From assembly GCF_019266065.1 (NCBI RefSeq), contig NZ_LPNR01000103.1:45291-109290 (forward strand): a DNA stretch of 64,000 bases, in the 5' to 3' direction. Origin of the DNA: Nocardia sp. MH4 (GTDB lineage: Bacteria > Actinomycetota > Actinomycetes > Mycobacteriales > Mycobacteriaceae). The position numbers and the translations under genes were made by a program. The notes beneath the pieces are model-generated. The model saw nothing but the letters and a program-made list of their open reading frames with translations, did not search any database and had not been told where the DNA came from. Positions 44,084 through 51,964 of this stretch are shown here, piece after piece (position 1 is the stretch's first letter; every line of letters begins with the position of its first letter).

Positions 44084-44983
44084 TCAGCCGATCATCTGGT
44101 CGGCCGCGCGACGGAGGCGGAGGCGTTCGATGACGGTCGGATGCGCCTGCTGCTCGGGAACCATCAGGACCGCGCAACGAGTGTGCTGGAGGGCAAGGTA
44201 CGAGGTTCCGCTCAGCTGTGGCCAGAACGGTCTGCGGTGCCGGGCGGTGACCACCAATTGCGCTGCGGCACCGAATTTCTCGATGGCGGTGCGGGTATGG
44301 CCGAAGTAGGTGACCAGCCGAGCCCGGACAGTGGGGAAGTGGCGTCCGTGAGAGGCCAGCAGTGCCTCGATATCCTGCTCGGCGCGAGGCGTCGAGGTAC
44401 GCGCGGCCGGTCGGGTGACGGTCACGACCGTCATCTCGCTGCGGCGCTCAGCGGCGGCACGCATCGCGGCCGACAGCGCCAGGGACGCGCCGCTGTCCGT
44501 GGGTGTGGTGACGACCAGCACCGGCCCCACCGCCGCGGCCCCGCTGGCTGGGGGCCGGATCACCGCGACGGGGCAGTGCGCCGACGCCGCCAGCGTGGTC
44601 GCCACGGACCCGAGCATCGACCGCGTGGTTCGGCTCGCACTGCCGACGACGACCTCGGAGGCGTTCGCCGACAAGCCGGTCAGCCTGGTCGCCGGATCCC
44701 CGCGCAGCGCCCGCGTGCTGATCGCGGGCGCCGGGGTGGGTGCTGTGCGTGCCCACCGGTCGAGCACAGCGCGACGGGCGCTGTCGAGGATTGCCGCGCT
44801 CGTCGGTGCGTCGACATGTCGGCCCGCGACGTGGACCAGCCGCAGCGGTACGCGCCGGGCGTCGGCGACGACAGCGGCCCACTGCGCCGCGCGGATGGCG
44901 GTGGCTGAATCGTCGACGCCGACGACCACGGGCGCCGCGGAAGTCCGTTGCCGGTCGTGGTCGTCGGTGGTGATCTCACTCAT
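44084..44983 (-). CDS. two-domain universal stress protein
   Basis: 299 residues. Domain 1: PVVVGVDDSATAIRAAQWAAVVA, with VVVGSASRTTRSMLGSVATTLAASAHCPVAVI holding the ATP-loop pattern. Domain 2 (VLVVTTPTDSGASLALSAAM; VVTARHRRPFWPQLSGTSYLALQHTRCAVLMVP) has lost the G-2X-G motif, so only one half should bind nucleotide. The arrangement is like M. tuberculosis Rv2005c/Rv2623-type proteins. DosR-like boxes (45018-45055) lie 35-72 bp upstream of ATG 44983. Convergent with the Acg-like gene. Confidence 0.9.
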   Translation of the reverse strand: MSEITTDDHDRQRTSAAPVVVGVDDSATAIRAAQWAAVVADARRVPLRLVHVAGRHVDAPTSAAILDSARRAVLDRWARTAPTPAPAISTRALRGDPATRLTGLSANASEVVVGSASRTTRSMLGSVATTLAASAHCPVAVIRPPASGAAAVGPVLVVTTPTDSGASLALSAAMRAAAERRSEMTVVTVTRPAARTSTPRAEQDIEALLASHGRHFPTVRARLVTYFGHTRTAIEKFGAAAQLVVTARHRRPFWPQLSGTSYLALQHTRCAVLMVPEQQAHPTVIERLRLRRAADQMIG

Positions 44984-45017
44984 ATCTTCAGGGTCGCCGT
45001 ACCGGCCGGCCTCCGGC

Positions 45018-45055
45018 AGGGCACCTGTACCTGAACAACGGGGACTTTCGGCACA
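45018..45055 (-). promoter_or_regulatory. paired DosR-like boxes upstream of the USP gene
   Basis: AGGGCACCTGTACCT (45018-45032) and GGGACTTTCGGCACA (45041-45055), centres 23 bp apart. GGGACTTTCGG is the left half of the classic mycobacterial box. Distance to the USP start (44983) matches the distance at 50822-50857 to its gene. Confidence 0.7.
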
Positions 45056-45080
45056 GTGGGCCCGGAATGGCCGGACACCG

Positions 45081-46061
45081 TCATTCGGTGACGGAGCCGG
45101 TCGCCCGCACTGCGCGGACCCGAGCCGCGAGTGTGTCCACCGTCGCGGATTCGAAGATGTCGGTGCCGGGCAGCATGACGGTGGCCGCCGCGGCGGCCAC
45201 CCCGAGCTCGCATGCCAGCGGCACGTCGGCGCCCTCAGCCAACTGGTGTGTGATCGCCGCGACCAGGCTGTCTCCCGCGCACGCGTCGCTGCGCGGCGGC
45301 GTCGGCAGGTGCGGCGCCGCTATCACGCGGTGGCCGTTTCTGTCGGAGCACACCGCGCCGAGCGCACCGACCGTGGTGATCGCGTGTTCGCAGGCGCCGC
45401 GCTCGAGCAGCAGGGCGTTGGCCGCGCACGCGTCGTCGTACCCGCTGATCGGACGGCCGATCAGGGCGGCGGCTTCGACGCGATCCAGCCGAACCAGGAA
45501 GACGCGTTCGGCCAGCATCGTCGTCAGCTGGCTGCCGGCGATGTCGGCGATCAGCGCGGCGCCGGCATCGGCGACGGTGCGCGCCACCGTGGCACTGAAC
45601 TCCGCGCTCAGACCGGGCGTCGCACTGCCGGAGAGCACGAAATAGTCGCAGTGCCGAGCGGTTCGGGTGATCATGTCGAGACAGTGCCGCTCCTCAGCGG
45701 CGGACAACGTCGGCCCCTCGGGAACGACGTGGTAGCTGCTCGCCGACTCCCGCTCGGCGATGACGAGGGCCTCGCGGGTGTCCTCGCCGATATCGACGGG
45801 TAGGTGCGCGAGCCCTTCGTCGTCGAGCAGCCGGTTCAACCGCGCGCCCACTTCTCTGCCCGCGGTATGCAGGGCCAGGGCCGTACCGCCCAGACGCCGG
45901 ACACCGCGCGCGACATTGATGCCCCCGCCGCCACCGCGTATCGATCGCAGCCGCGCACGTGACTTGCCCTCGGGTCGCAGGCGCGCGACCTCCAGGGACA
46001 GATCCACCGTGGGATTGATGGTGAAGGTCGCGATCGGTACCGGATGCGTGCTGGGGTCCAT
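45081..46061 (-). CDS. pfkB: PfkB-family sugar kinase (Rv2029c-like)
   Basis: 326 residues from ATG 46061. Ribokinase/PfkB fold: TFTINPTVDLSLEV, GGGGINVARGVRRLGG, the substrate region YFVLSGSATPGLSAEF, and the C-terminal anion hole with catalytic Asp in ACAGDSLVAAITHQLA (Cys replaces the usual Gly before AGD). The order and spacing match M. tuberculosis PfkB (Rv2029c), a DosR-regulon 6-phosphofructokinase isozyme. The ribosome site is weak. It is divergent from the PNPOx-like gene, with DosR-like boxes between them. Confidence 0.87.
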   Translation of the reverse strand: MDPSTHPVPIATFTINPTVDLSLEVARLRPEGKSRARLRSIRGGGGGINVARGVRRLGGTALALHTAGREVGARLNRLLDDEGLAHLPVDIGEDTREALVIAERESASSYHVVPEGPTLSAAEERHCLDMITRTARHCDYFVLSGSATPGLSAEFSATVARTVADAGAALIADIAGSQLTTMLAERVFLVRLDRVEAAALIGRPISGYDDACAANALLLERGACEHAITTVGALGAVCSDRNGHRVIAAPHLPTPPRSDACAGDSLVAAITHQLAEGADVPLACELGVAAAAATVMLPGTDIFESATVDTLAARVRAVRATGSVTE

Positions 46062-46382
46062 GACGCCAGCATGGCGTGGCGGGTTGCGTCCCGGCAGAGC
46101 CGAACGTCCACGCCGGGTTCGCCATTGGTCGCCTGTGCGCGGTCTCGAACGTCGGGGCGATGCCATGCCCCAGGGTGGTCCGACGGTCGGTGGCCGCCTT
46201 CCGCATCACCAGGGCATCGTTGCGTCGAAGGGCTGAAAGGCCCATCGTGAAGGGGCCTTCGGCACTAGGCCATCGCTCGGCCTATTTGGTCTCATCAGGA
46301 CCGGACCGACGAACAGAAGGCGAGGTCGAAACCTGGTGCGGCTGATCGAGATGTGGCGTTCGCCTCTCGCCGGAGTCCCGCG
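46062..46382. promoter_or_regulatory. divergent promoter with paired DosR-like boxes at 46230-46266
   Basis: GGGCTGAAAGGCCC (46230-46243) and GGGCCTTCGGCACT (46253-46266), centres 23 bp apart, between pfkB (minus) and the PNPOx-like gene (plus). Both genes have DosR-regulated relatives in M. tuberculosis. No gene seen in the 320 bp. Confidence 0.65.
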
Positions 46383-46838
46383 GTGATCGACTCGGGGAAC
46401 GCGGGTGATGCGCAGCGCCAGGTAGTCGAGCTGGGACGGGCGGAGGCGTTGCGTCTGCTGGCGAGCGTGCCGATGGGCAGGGTGGTCTACACCCGCGACG
46501 CGTTGCCGGCGATCCGCCCGGTCAATCACCTCCTCGACGAGGACGGGTTGATCGTCGTGCGGACCCGCCTGCACTCCCCGCTCACCGGGCTCGCCTCCCA
46601 CAGCTCGCCGGTGGTGGTCACCTACGGCGCCGACGAGATCGATCCGGTGCGCCGCGTCGGATGGTCGGTGTCGGTGACCGGACTGGCCCGCACCGTCTCC
46701 GACCCCGGGCGCATCGCGAGCTACGAGCGGCGGCTGCGGCCCTGGGTGGAAGGCATGATGGACGCCGTCATCACGATCGATCCCGACATCGTCACCGGTA
46801 TCCGCCTGCGGGAAAGGGAAGTACCCGAGCACAGCTGA
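46383..46838 (+). CDS. pyridoxamine 5'-phosphate oxidase-like FMN-binding protein
   Basis: 151 residues from GTG 46383, with CCGGAG 7 bases upstream. Split-barrel flavin fold: [79 protein letters not shown]. The [17 protein letters not shown] block is the PNPOx-like signature of Rv3129/Rv0080-type proteins of the DosR regulon. Probably an F420- or FMN-dependent reductase or heme-related split barrel; real substrate unknown. Confidence 0.85.
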   Translation: MIDSGNAGDAQRQVVELGRAEALRLLASVPMGRVVYTRDALPAIRPVNHLLDEDGLIVVRTRLHSPLTGLASHSSPVVVTYGADEIDPVRRVGWSVSVTGLARTVSDPGRIASYERRLRPWVEGMMDAVITIDPDIVTGIRLREREVPEHS

Positions 46839-46976
46839 CGCTGTGCCCGAGCGCACCGCCCGGCCACGAGCTCGAACGTCGGCGCCGGGCCCAGCGATGA
46901 TCAGCGGTGAGTCGATGCCGCCGTGCTGGTGCCCCGATCGCGCCGATCCGTGAGAGGCCGTGCGCGACCGGCATGC

Positions 46977-47501
46977 TCATCGCGCATCCGGGAGGCTCGG
47001 TGAGGCGGCGGCCAGCTGGGCCGCCCATTCGGTGGCGCGCTGGAGCTCACCGGAACGAAGCGGACCGGTCATGTCCTCGACCAGGAAATCGGCAGGGGCG
47101 GCCGCGAGGTGGTACCCCAGGTGCCGCAGACGCTTGGCGATGCCTTTCGCCGCCGAACCCGGCAGCCAGGGCGGATGAGCGATCTTGGTGCCGAAGGCGG
47201 CGGCCGACCGTGGCGACGGCACGGGCAGCGCCGCGTCGAGCCATTCTCGAATCCCGATCTCGATCTCGACAGGATCGTCGGTCTGGCCCGCCGCATCCTG
47301 GCGGGTGGCGGTTCGGCTGAGCCCGAACGCGTGCGTGGGACCACCGACGACGAGCAGGTCGACCTGTGGTGCCGGATGATTCACGGCCTCGGCGACAGGG
47401 GACACCGTCACCTCGAAATGTGACCGTAGGCCGGTCGCGACGGCTTCGGCGATCGCGGCGGTGTTGCCGAACATGGACTCGTAGACAACCTGCGCATGCA
47501 T
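46977..47501 (-). CDS. flavodoxin-domain protein
   Basis: 174 residues from ATG 47501. Flavodoxin FMN loop VVYESMFGNTAAIAEAVATGL, then DLLVVGGPTHAFGLSR (second flavin loop), and WLPGSAAKGIAKRLRHLGYHLAA. Single-domain electron-transfer protein or quinone/nitro reductase partner. Its ATG overlaps the stop of the upstream membrane protein by one base, so the two are translationally coupled and share the triple DosR-like promoter upstream of 47944. Confidence 0.88.
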   Translation of the reverse strand: MHAQVVYESMFGNTAAIAEAVATGLRSHFEVTVSPVAEAVNHPAPQVDLLVVGGPTHAFGLSRTATRQDAAGQTDDPVEIEIGIREWLDAALPVPSPRSAAAFGTKIAHPPWLPGSAAKGIAKRLRHLGYHLAAAPADFLVEDMTGPLRSGELQRATEWAAQLAAASPSLPDAR

Positions 47502-47944
47502 CAGTTCAACTCGCTTCGCGGTCGGAGGTCGGTGTGGTCGTGCAGTGGTGGCGTGCCCAGAGCGGCAACGGCGAAGGCGAAAACGAGACAGACCGGTTGT
47601 AGCCAGCTGAACTCGCGCAGCAGCGCGAGCTGGAGCAGAATCCAGCCGATCAGCGCGGACGCGGCCACCAACGTCGTCTGCGCGTTGTGCGTGTCGTCGT
47701 CGGTGACTGTCAGTGCCACGACCGCCATCGGCAGGCCGACCACCAGCGCGAGCCCCACTCCCGCCAGGATCGGGCTGTGGAGGGGGATCCGCTCGACGGA
47801 CGCGGGGCTCAACGGCACCGCGCCGGTGATCAGGCCGAAAGCCCCGGCGAACGCCCACGTCGCCATCAGCCCGGCGAGTAGGCACAGGACCGATCGGCGT
47901 GGGTCGAGTCGCCGCAGATACCTCGAGATCATGAACCCGAGCAT
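47501..47944 (-). CDS. four-helix membrane protein, paralogue of the 30506-30958 protein
   Basis: 147 residues, four hydrophobic helices: SVLCLLAGLMATWAFAGAFGLI, ILAGVGLALVVGLPMAVVALTV, TTLVAASALIGWILLQLALL, WLQPVCLVFAFAVAALG. WAFAGAFGL, GLPMAV and FSWLQPV match the paralogue near dosR. Start ATG 47944 is chosen; an ATG at 47932 is also possible. Three DosR-like boxes end 25 bp upstream. Function unknown; the association of both copies with USP genes suggests a membrane role in hypoxia. Confidence 0.8.
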   Translation of the reverse strand: MLGFMISRYLRRLDPRRSVLCLLAGLMATWAFAGAFGLITGAVPLSPASVERIPLHSPILAGVGLALVVGLPMAVVALTVTDDDTHNAQTTLVAASALIGWILLQLALLREFSWLQPVCLVFAFAVAALGTPPLHDHTDLRPRSELN

Positions 47945-47968
47945 GGCCGGTCCGCCGTGGTCGAGGTC

Positions 47969-48029
47969 AGGGCCGAAGGTCCTGGGAGACGAGGACCAGC
48001 GGCCCGATCAGATGACCTTCGGCCGTCCC
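47969..48029 (-). promoter_or_regulatory. three DosR-like boxes in register
   Basis: AGGGCCGAAGGTCCT (47969-47983; reverse AGGACCTTCGGCCCT), AGGACCAGCGGCCC (47992-48005) and TGACCTTCGGCCGTCCC (48013-48029). Centres ~47976, 47998.5 and 48020-21, a regular ~22 bp ladder, so all lie on one DNA face. The first is a near-perfect palindrome. They precede the membrane-flavodoxin pair. The following 200 bases to the USP stop hold no gene. Confidence 0.75.
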
Positions 48030-48229
48030 GCGCCCCGGTACGCCGTGCCGACACGGGAACGACGTTGATGCGTTTGCCGCCGGGAACGGTACTCGCGGCG
48101 TCGCCGGTCACGCCCTGACCTGCCCCTCCGGTTCGTCCGTCGACGACGACAGGTCGGTGTCGGCACGCGTGGGTCGACGCGGTCGCGGTACAAACGCGGC
48201 GTCGGCGTCGGAACAGCAGGCGTCACGGA

Positions 48230-49138
48230 TCAGTCGTGATGCACGACCATGACCGGGCACTCGGCGTGTTGCGCGAGCCAGTTGCTGGTCGACCCGAGAA
48301 GCAGACCGCGGAAGCCACCACGACCCCGACTACCGACGACGAGCAGCTGTGCGGTCTGCGACCAATGGGCCAGGCGCTCGCGTGGCCCGAACACCTCGAC
48401 CTCGCGCCGGACCGCCACGTCGGGGAACAGCTCGGACCATCCGGCCAGGCGTTCGGCCAGCAGCGCCTCTTCGGCGACGGCGAAGTTGTCGACCGGCATC
48501 GCCAGGTAATCGACACCGCCGAACTGCCCCTCCGACAGATCACTCCACGCGTGCACCGCAACGAGTTCGGCCCCGCGCAGCGAGGCCTCGGCGAAAGCCG
48601 CGCCGATCGCGGGTTCACCGACGCCGCTGCCGTCGACCCCGACCACCACCGGACCGTCGCGGCGATCTGGATCGGGTCCGCGCACGATGACGACGGCACC
48701 GTGGGCGTGCGCGGTCACCGCGAGCAACGTCGAGCCCAGATGGGCGAGCGCGCCCGCGGCGGGGGTCGCGCCGAGCACGACCAGATGCGCGTGCGCCGAC
48801 GCATCGATGAGCGTTCGGGCGATCCGCCCGTTCGCGAGTTCGGTGGTCAGGGTGACGGCCGGCGCGGCGGCGCGCGCCTCGTCGGCGGCGGCGGCGAGCA
48901 TCTGTTCGGCCGCGCGCCGAATGTCCTGCATGGTGGCGTAGATGAAGGCGTCGTAGGCGCTGCGCGGCGTTCGATCGGCGATCGGTTCGGTGCAGTGCAC
49001 GATGCGCAGGGCACGGCCGCGGTCCGCGGCCGTGCGTGCTGCCCAGCGGACGGCGCTGATCGATCCTTCCGATCCGTCGATTCCTACGACGATCGCGGCC
49101 GAGGCGATCTGGTGCGGGCTCTCGGTGTGCTGTGTCAT
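48230..49138 (-). CDS. two-domain universal stress protein
   Basis: 302 residues from ATG 49138 (AGGAGACGACC upstream); the long in-frame N-terminal extension is not coding. Domain 1: AAIVVGIDGSEGSISAVRWAART and VVLGATPAAGALAHLGSTLLAVTAHAHGAVVIV. Domain 2: PVVVGVDGSGVGEPAIGAAFAEA and [34 protein letters not shown] with an intact G-2X-G-9X-GS ATP loop. Third USP of the island. No DosR-like box was found close upstream. Confidence 0.92.
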   Translation of the reverse strand: MTQHTESPHQIASAAIVVGIDGSEGSISAVRWAARTAADRGRALRIVHCTEPIADRTPRSAYDAFIYATMQDIRRAAEQMLAAAADEARAAAPAVTLTTELANGRIARTLIDASAHAHLVVLGATPAAGALAHLGSTLLAVTAHAHGAVVIVRGPDPDRRDGPVVVGVDGSGVGEPAIGAAFAEASLRGAELVAVHAWSDLSEGQFGGVDYLAMPVDNFAVAEEALLAERLAGWSELFPDVAVRREVEVFGPRERLAHWSQTAQLLVVGSRGRGGFRGLLLGSTSNWLAQHAECPVMVVHHD

Positions 49139-49883
49139 GGTCGTCTCCTGATGGCTGGGATTGTTCCTGTCGAGTGGTCTGCTGTCGCGAGGGCGGTGTC
49201 CGGGGGAGCGGGGTGGGAACGCGCCGCGATGCCAGGTGTCATCGGCGACCGCGAGGGTCTCGATCAGTGGTGCGCTGGTGTCCAGCGTGACAGCGCCGGG
49301 GCAGGCGACGTCGCCAGGCCGCCGTCGCGTCGGCGATCTCGGCGGTCGCGTCCGACTGCTGCCGCGTCGGTCACCGATGCGTTGGCGGGCAAGTTCTCGG
49401 GGCAGGCGCACCGCAGGACGACACCGGTGGGTCTCCCAGACCTGAGCCGGCGGGGCCCGCGGTCGCGCCGCCGGCGAGCACGAATTCCGATCCGGCGGTG
49501 TCGGTTTCCAGCCTCGCCGGGACCCGCATCGCCCGGATACGGTCGAAGGTCCCGCGTGGCTGCGGCGTTGGTCCTCGGTAGATCCGCGAAGGCTCACGAC
49601 AACCGCCGGCCGGGCCCGCCGACCGACGAAGAAGTCCTCGACGCGGGGGGCTTTCAGCCTTGACGGCGGTGTCCTTCGGATCTGGGGCGGTTCGGCCGCG
49701 GTGCCGATGATGGAGGTATCGAGCACGATCCCCGGGTGGGCGACAACGACGTCGTTCACCCAGCTACACCGGCACAGCGTGGTGGACGGCGTGGCTCGTG
49801 CGCCTGGCGTGGCTGTTTCCGCGGGGTCTCGCGCCGTTTCGGCGAAGTTCGCCGAACCCCGTGCCGGCAATCAGGAGGAACTC
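49139..49883. promoter_or_regulatory. 745-bp region, no convincing gene; DosR-like boxes near 49646-49684
   Basis: The open frames here are low-complexity Arg/Pro-rich shadows without motifs, so I see either decayed sequence or long regulatory DNA. GGGGGCTTTCAGCCTT (49646-49661) and TGTCCTTCGGATCT (49670-49683) have TTC cores exactly 22 bp apart and could be degenerate DosR boxes for the DUF2267 gene ~200 bp downstream. Confidence 0.4.
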
Positions 49884-50546
49884 ATGTCGAACCATCACGA
49901 TCCGCTGGCCCCGACGGTCCACACGGCCCATGTGTGGCTACGTGCCGTAGCCGAAAGTCTCGATACCGACGATCGCCGGTTCGCCATGCGGGCACTGCGT
50001 GCGTGGTTGCACACGGTGCGCGATCGGATCGGTATCGACAGTTCGGCTCATCTGTCCGCGCAGCTGCCGGAGCTGTTGCGGGGTGTGTACTTCGAGAACT
50101 GGGTACCGAGTCACCTTCCGGTACGGCACGGCCTGCGGGAGTTCTGCTCGCAGTTCGCCCGGGAAGCCGGGATCGAGCTCGCGGAGGTTCCCGGAGTGGT
50201 GGCGGCGGTGACCTACGCGCTGGACGCGAAATTCTCCCCCGGCCTGCTCCCGCGCGTGTTCTCCGGGATGCCGATCACGCTGTTCCGCCTTCTGTACGGG
50301 GCGACCTCCGATATCGCGGGCGAACTGCATCTGCCCGCGGTCGGCGTGGAGGAACAGCCGGAGCCGGATCGTCTGACGCGACTCGAGCAGCACGTGACGA
50401 CGCTCACCGAGGCGGTTATGGCGCTGTCACACGGACTCGAGCAATTGCCGACGGAAGCGGACACCTCCACGCGGACCGCCGAGTCCGCGCGCCGCGCGCA
50501 CGATCTGCTGCTCGCGAGTGGCTTCGGTGGCGGCACACCGGTCTGA
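49884..50546 (+). CDS. DUF2267 domain protein
   Basis: 220 residues from ATG 49884, with CAGGAGGAACTC directly upstream. DUF2267 helical core: AHVWLRAVAESLDTDDRRFAMRALRAWLHTVRDRIGIDSSAHLSAQLPELLRGVYFENW, then EFCSQFAREAGI. The second half adds a helical region and a short coiled coil (DRLTRLEQHVTTLTEAVMALSHGLEQL). Function unknown. Located between a USP and the deazaflavin-type reductase in the DosR island. Confidence 0.85.
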   Translation: MSNHHDPLAPTVHTAHVWLRAVAESLDTDDRRFAMRALRAWLHTVRDRIGIDSSAHLSAQLPELLRGVYFENWVPSHLPVRHGLREFCSQFAREAGIELAEVPGVVAAVTYALDAKFSPGLLPRVFSGMPITLFRLLYGATSDIAGELHLPAVGVEEQPEPDRLTRLEQHVTTLTEAVMALSHGLEQLPTEADTSTRTAESARRAHDLLLASGFGGGTPV

Positions 50547-50893
50547 CGCCACGGGGACGCGCGAAACGTGACCTGACGACAGTGCGTGCCGTACACGCGC
50601 GGGCGGCCCGGACCCCGTGGTTGCACAACACCCGAACGCCGCCGCCCCCGCGGACCGCTCGCCGACCGGTCGACAGCATCCTGGATGTCGATGGCCTCGA
50701 CGAGTCTCGGAACGAGAGCGAAGTATCGGGGTTCGGGTAGAACGAATTCGGTCCCGGCGCACGAACTTCGGCATCCGGTCGGCGCGGTGCCCGACACACA
50801 ACGGCGCGCGAGCGGGTTCGGAGTCCGAAATGCCCTCGGGACAGGGACTTCGGCTTCTGGCGACGTGCGTGGTGGCGAGACGATGATCCGATC
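50547..50893. promoter_or_regulatory. intergenic region with paired DosR-like boxes at 50822-50857
   Basis: AGTCCGAAATGCCCT (50822-50836) and AGGGACTTCGGCTTC (50843-50857), centres 21 bp apart, ending 36 bp before the reductase start, as at the USP promoter near 45 kb. The rest of the region shows no gene. Confidence 0.6.
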
Positions 50894-51361
50894 ATGAGCC
50901 TCTCGACGAATTTTCACGCCCCTGGCATCGGGGCGTCCTTCCTGGTCTCGGCTCTCGGAATACCGTTGGTCGCGCGGTGTGTGCCCACGATGACCGAGTT
51001 GCGCTACCGGGGACGACGTTCCGGACGGCCCATCGCGCTACCGGTGGCGTACGCGCGGGTGGGCGATCTCGCCGTCGTCCGGGTGGCGTGCTCCGAGACC
51101 AAGACCTGGTGGCGCAATTTCGCTGCGCCGCACCCGGTGTCGATTCGGCTACGCGGCCGCTGGGCGGACGGCGTGGCGCATGTCGCCTACCCGGGTTCGC
51201 TCGAGCACGAGGAGCTCGCGGCCTACTATCAGCAGACCTTCACCCGCTGTGCGGTTCCGGTGGACGATCCCCTGGTGGTGATCGAGCTGCCCCGGCGCCG
51301 GCGTGGACCTCGTGAGTCCGGGCACGGTGGACGCCGAGCGCGTTCTGGCGGCGCTGGATGA
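50894..51361 (+). CDS. nitroreductase/deazaflavin-dependent reductase-like protein with shifted C-terminus
   Basis: 155 residues. Split-barrel DDN-type features: TMTELRYRGRRSGRPIALPVAYARVGDLAVVRVACSETKTWWRNFAAPHPVSIRLRG and SLEHEELAAYYQQTFTR. The family usually uses F420H2. After VVIELPRR the annotated frame becomes RRRGPRESGHGGRRARSGGAG, whereas the next frame reads VDLVSPGTVDAERVLAAL then a stop at 51380, a far more natural family ending. A one-base frameshift near 51295 has probably replaced the last ~25 residues. Two DosR-like boxes lie just upstream. Confidence 0.75.
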   Translation: MSLSTNFHAPGIGASFLVSALGIPLVARCVPTMTELRYRGRRSGRPIALPVAYARVGDLAVVRVACSETKTWWRNFAAPHPVSIRLRGRWADGVAHVAYPGSLEHEELAAYYQQTFTRCAVPVDDPLVVIELPRRRRGPRESGHGGRRARSGGAG

Positions 51362-51514
51362 CGTCGGTGACGGTCGGTGAGGCCCTGGGTTTTCGCCGAC
51401 AAACCAGCGGGATCGCCGGCGCTTCTCCGGTGCGACAGCTCGCGCTCGTGTCACTGGAACCGTCCCGACGCCCTCGGCTGCCGGAATCGCCGGTGGCGAA
51501 AGGCACCTGTGGCC

Positions 51515-51529
51515 AGGACCAGGGGCCCT
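51515..51529 (+). promoter_or_regulatory. DosR-like box upstream of the PEP-synthase-like operon
   Basis: AGGACCAGGGGCCCT, a good half-site pair. A poorer element, AAAGGCACCTGTGG, is centred 22 bp upstream near 51506-51494. Box lies ~95 bp before the leader ORF at 51624. Confidence 0.6.
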
Positions 51530-51623
51530 AACGAAATAGTCACCGGATTGGTCGAATTGGGGAAACGACGGCGGCGCGGCGTCGGCTGAACGACCCGCCC
51601 CCGTCCGACTCGAGGAGATCAAG

Positions 51624-51662
51624 ATGAGGAATGTTCGCACCGGCACGGGAGTTGCGCGATGA
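51624..51662 (+). CDS. 12-residue leader peptide ORF, coupled to next gene
   Basis: MRNVRTGTGVAR then TGA, whose last bases overlap the ATG of the following gene (ATGA). GGAGATCAAG just upstream is the best ribosome site in this stretch, while the following gene has only GGGAG inside the mini-ORF. This suggests translational coupling or a leader. Evidence is positional only. Confidence 0.4.
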   Translation: MRNVRTGTGVAR

Positions 51663-51964
51663 GTGTCGGCGACCATGCGCGAGGGCTGATGATCACAGTC
51701 GGCGCGATCTCCCTCATCGGGCTGGTCGATGCCGCCGCCGGGCGCAACTGGGATCTGGTGGTCGTCTTCGGCGCGAGCATCGTGTTCACCGCCGCGGCGG
51801 CCGTTCGGCTGTCCGGTGCACGGCGATCCATCGGTCTCCGCGACGATCTGACTCGATGGCTCGAAGATCGCGCCGCCGCGGGCGACGAGCCGGTGGAGCG
51901 GGTCGCCGATCGTGCCGTCGCCGCCTACCGTCTGGGCCTCACCAGTGGGAACGACCCGGCATGA
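51659..51964 (+). CDS. small membrane protein, first full gene of the PEP-synthase-like operon
   Basis: 101 residues. Two hydrophobic helices (GLMITVGAISLIGLVDAAA and LVVVFGASIVFTAAAAVRL) and a soluble tail with LRDDLTRWLEDRAAAGDEPVERVADRAVAAYRLGL that looks like a short HTH-like or ribbon-helix segment. No family recognised with confidence. Its stop overlaps the next ATG by four bases (ATGA), so it is translated with the PEP-synthase-like gene. Confidence 0.75.
   Translation: MSVGDHARGLMITVGAISLIGLVDAAAGRNWDLVVVFGASIVFTAAAAVRLSGARRSIGLRDDLTRWLEDRAAAGDEPVERVADRAVAAYRLGLTSGNDPA

Noticed and set aside
49139..49870. N-terminal extension of the universal stress protein to 49870
   Set aside because: Arg/Pro-rich without motif, while the ATG at 49138 has a strong ribosome site and begins the normal USP fold.
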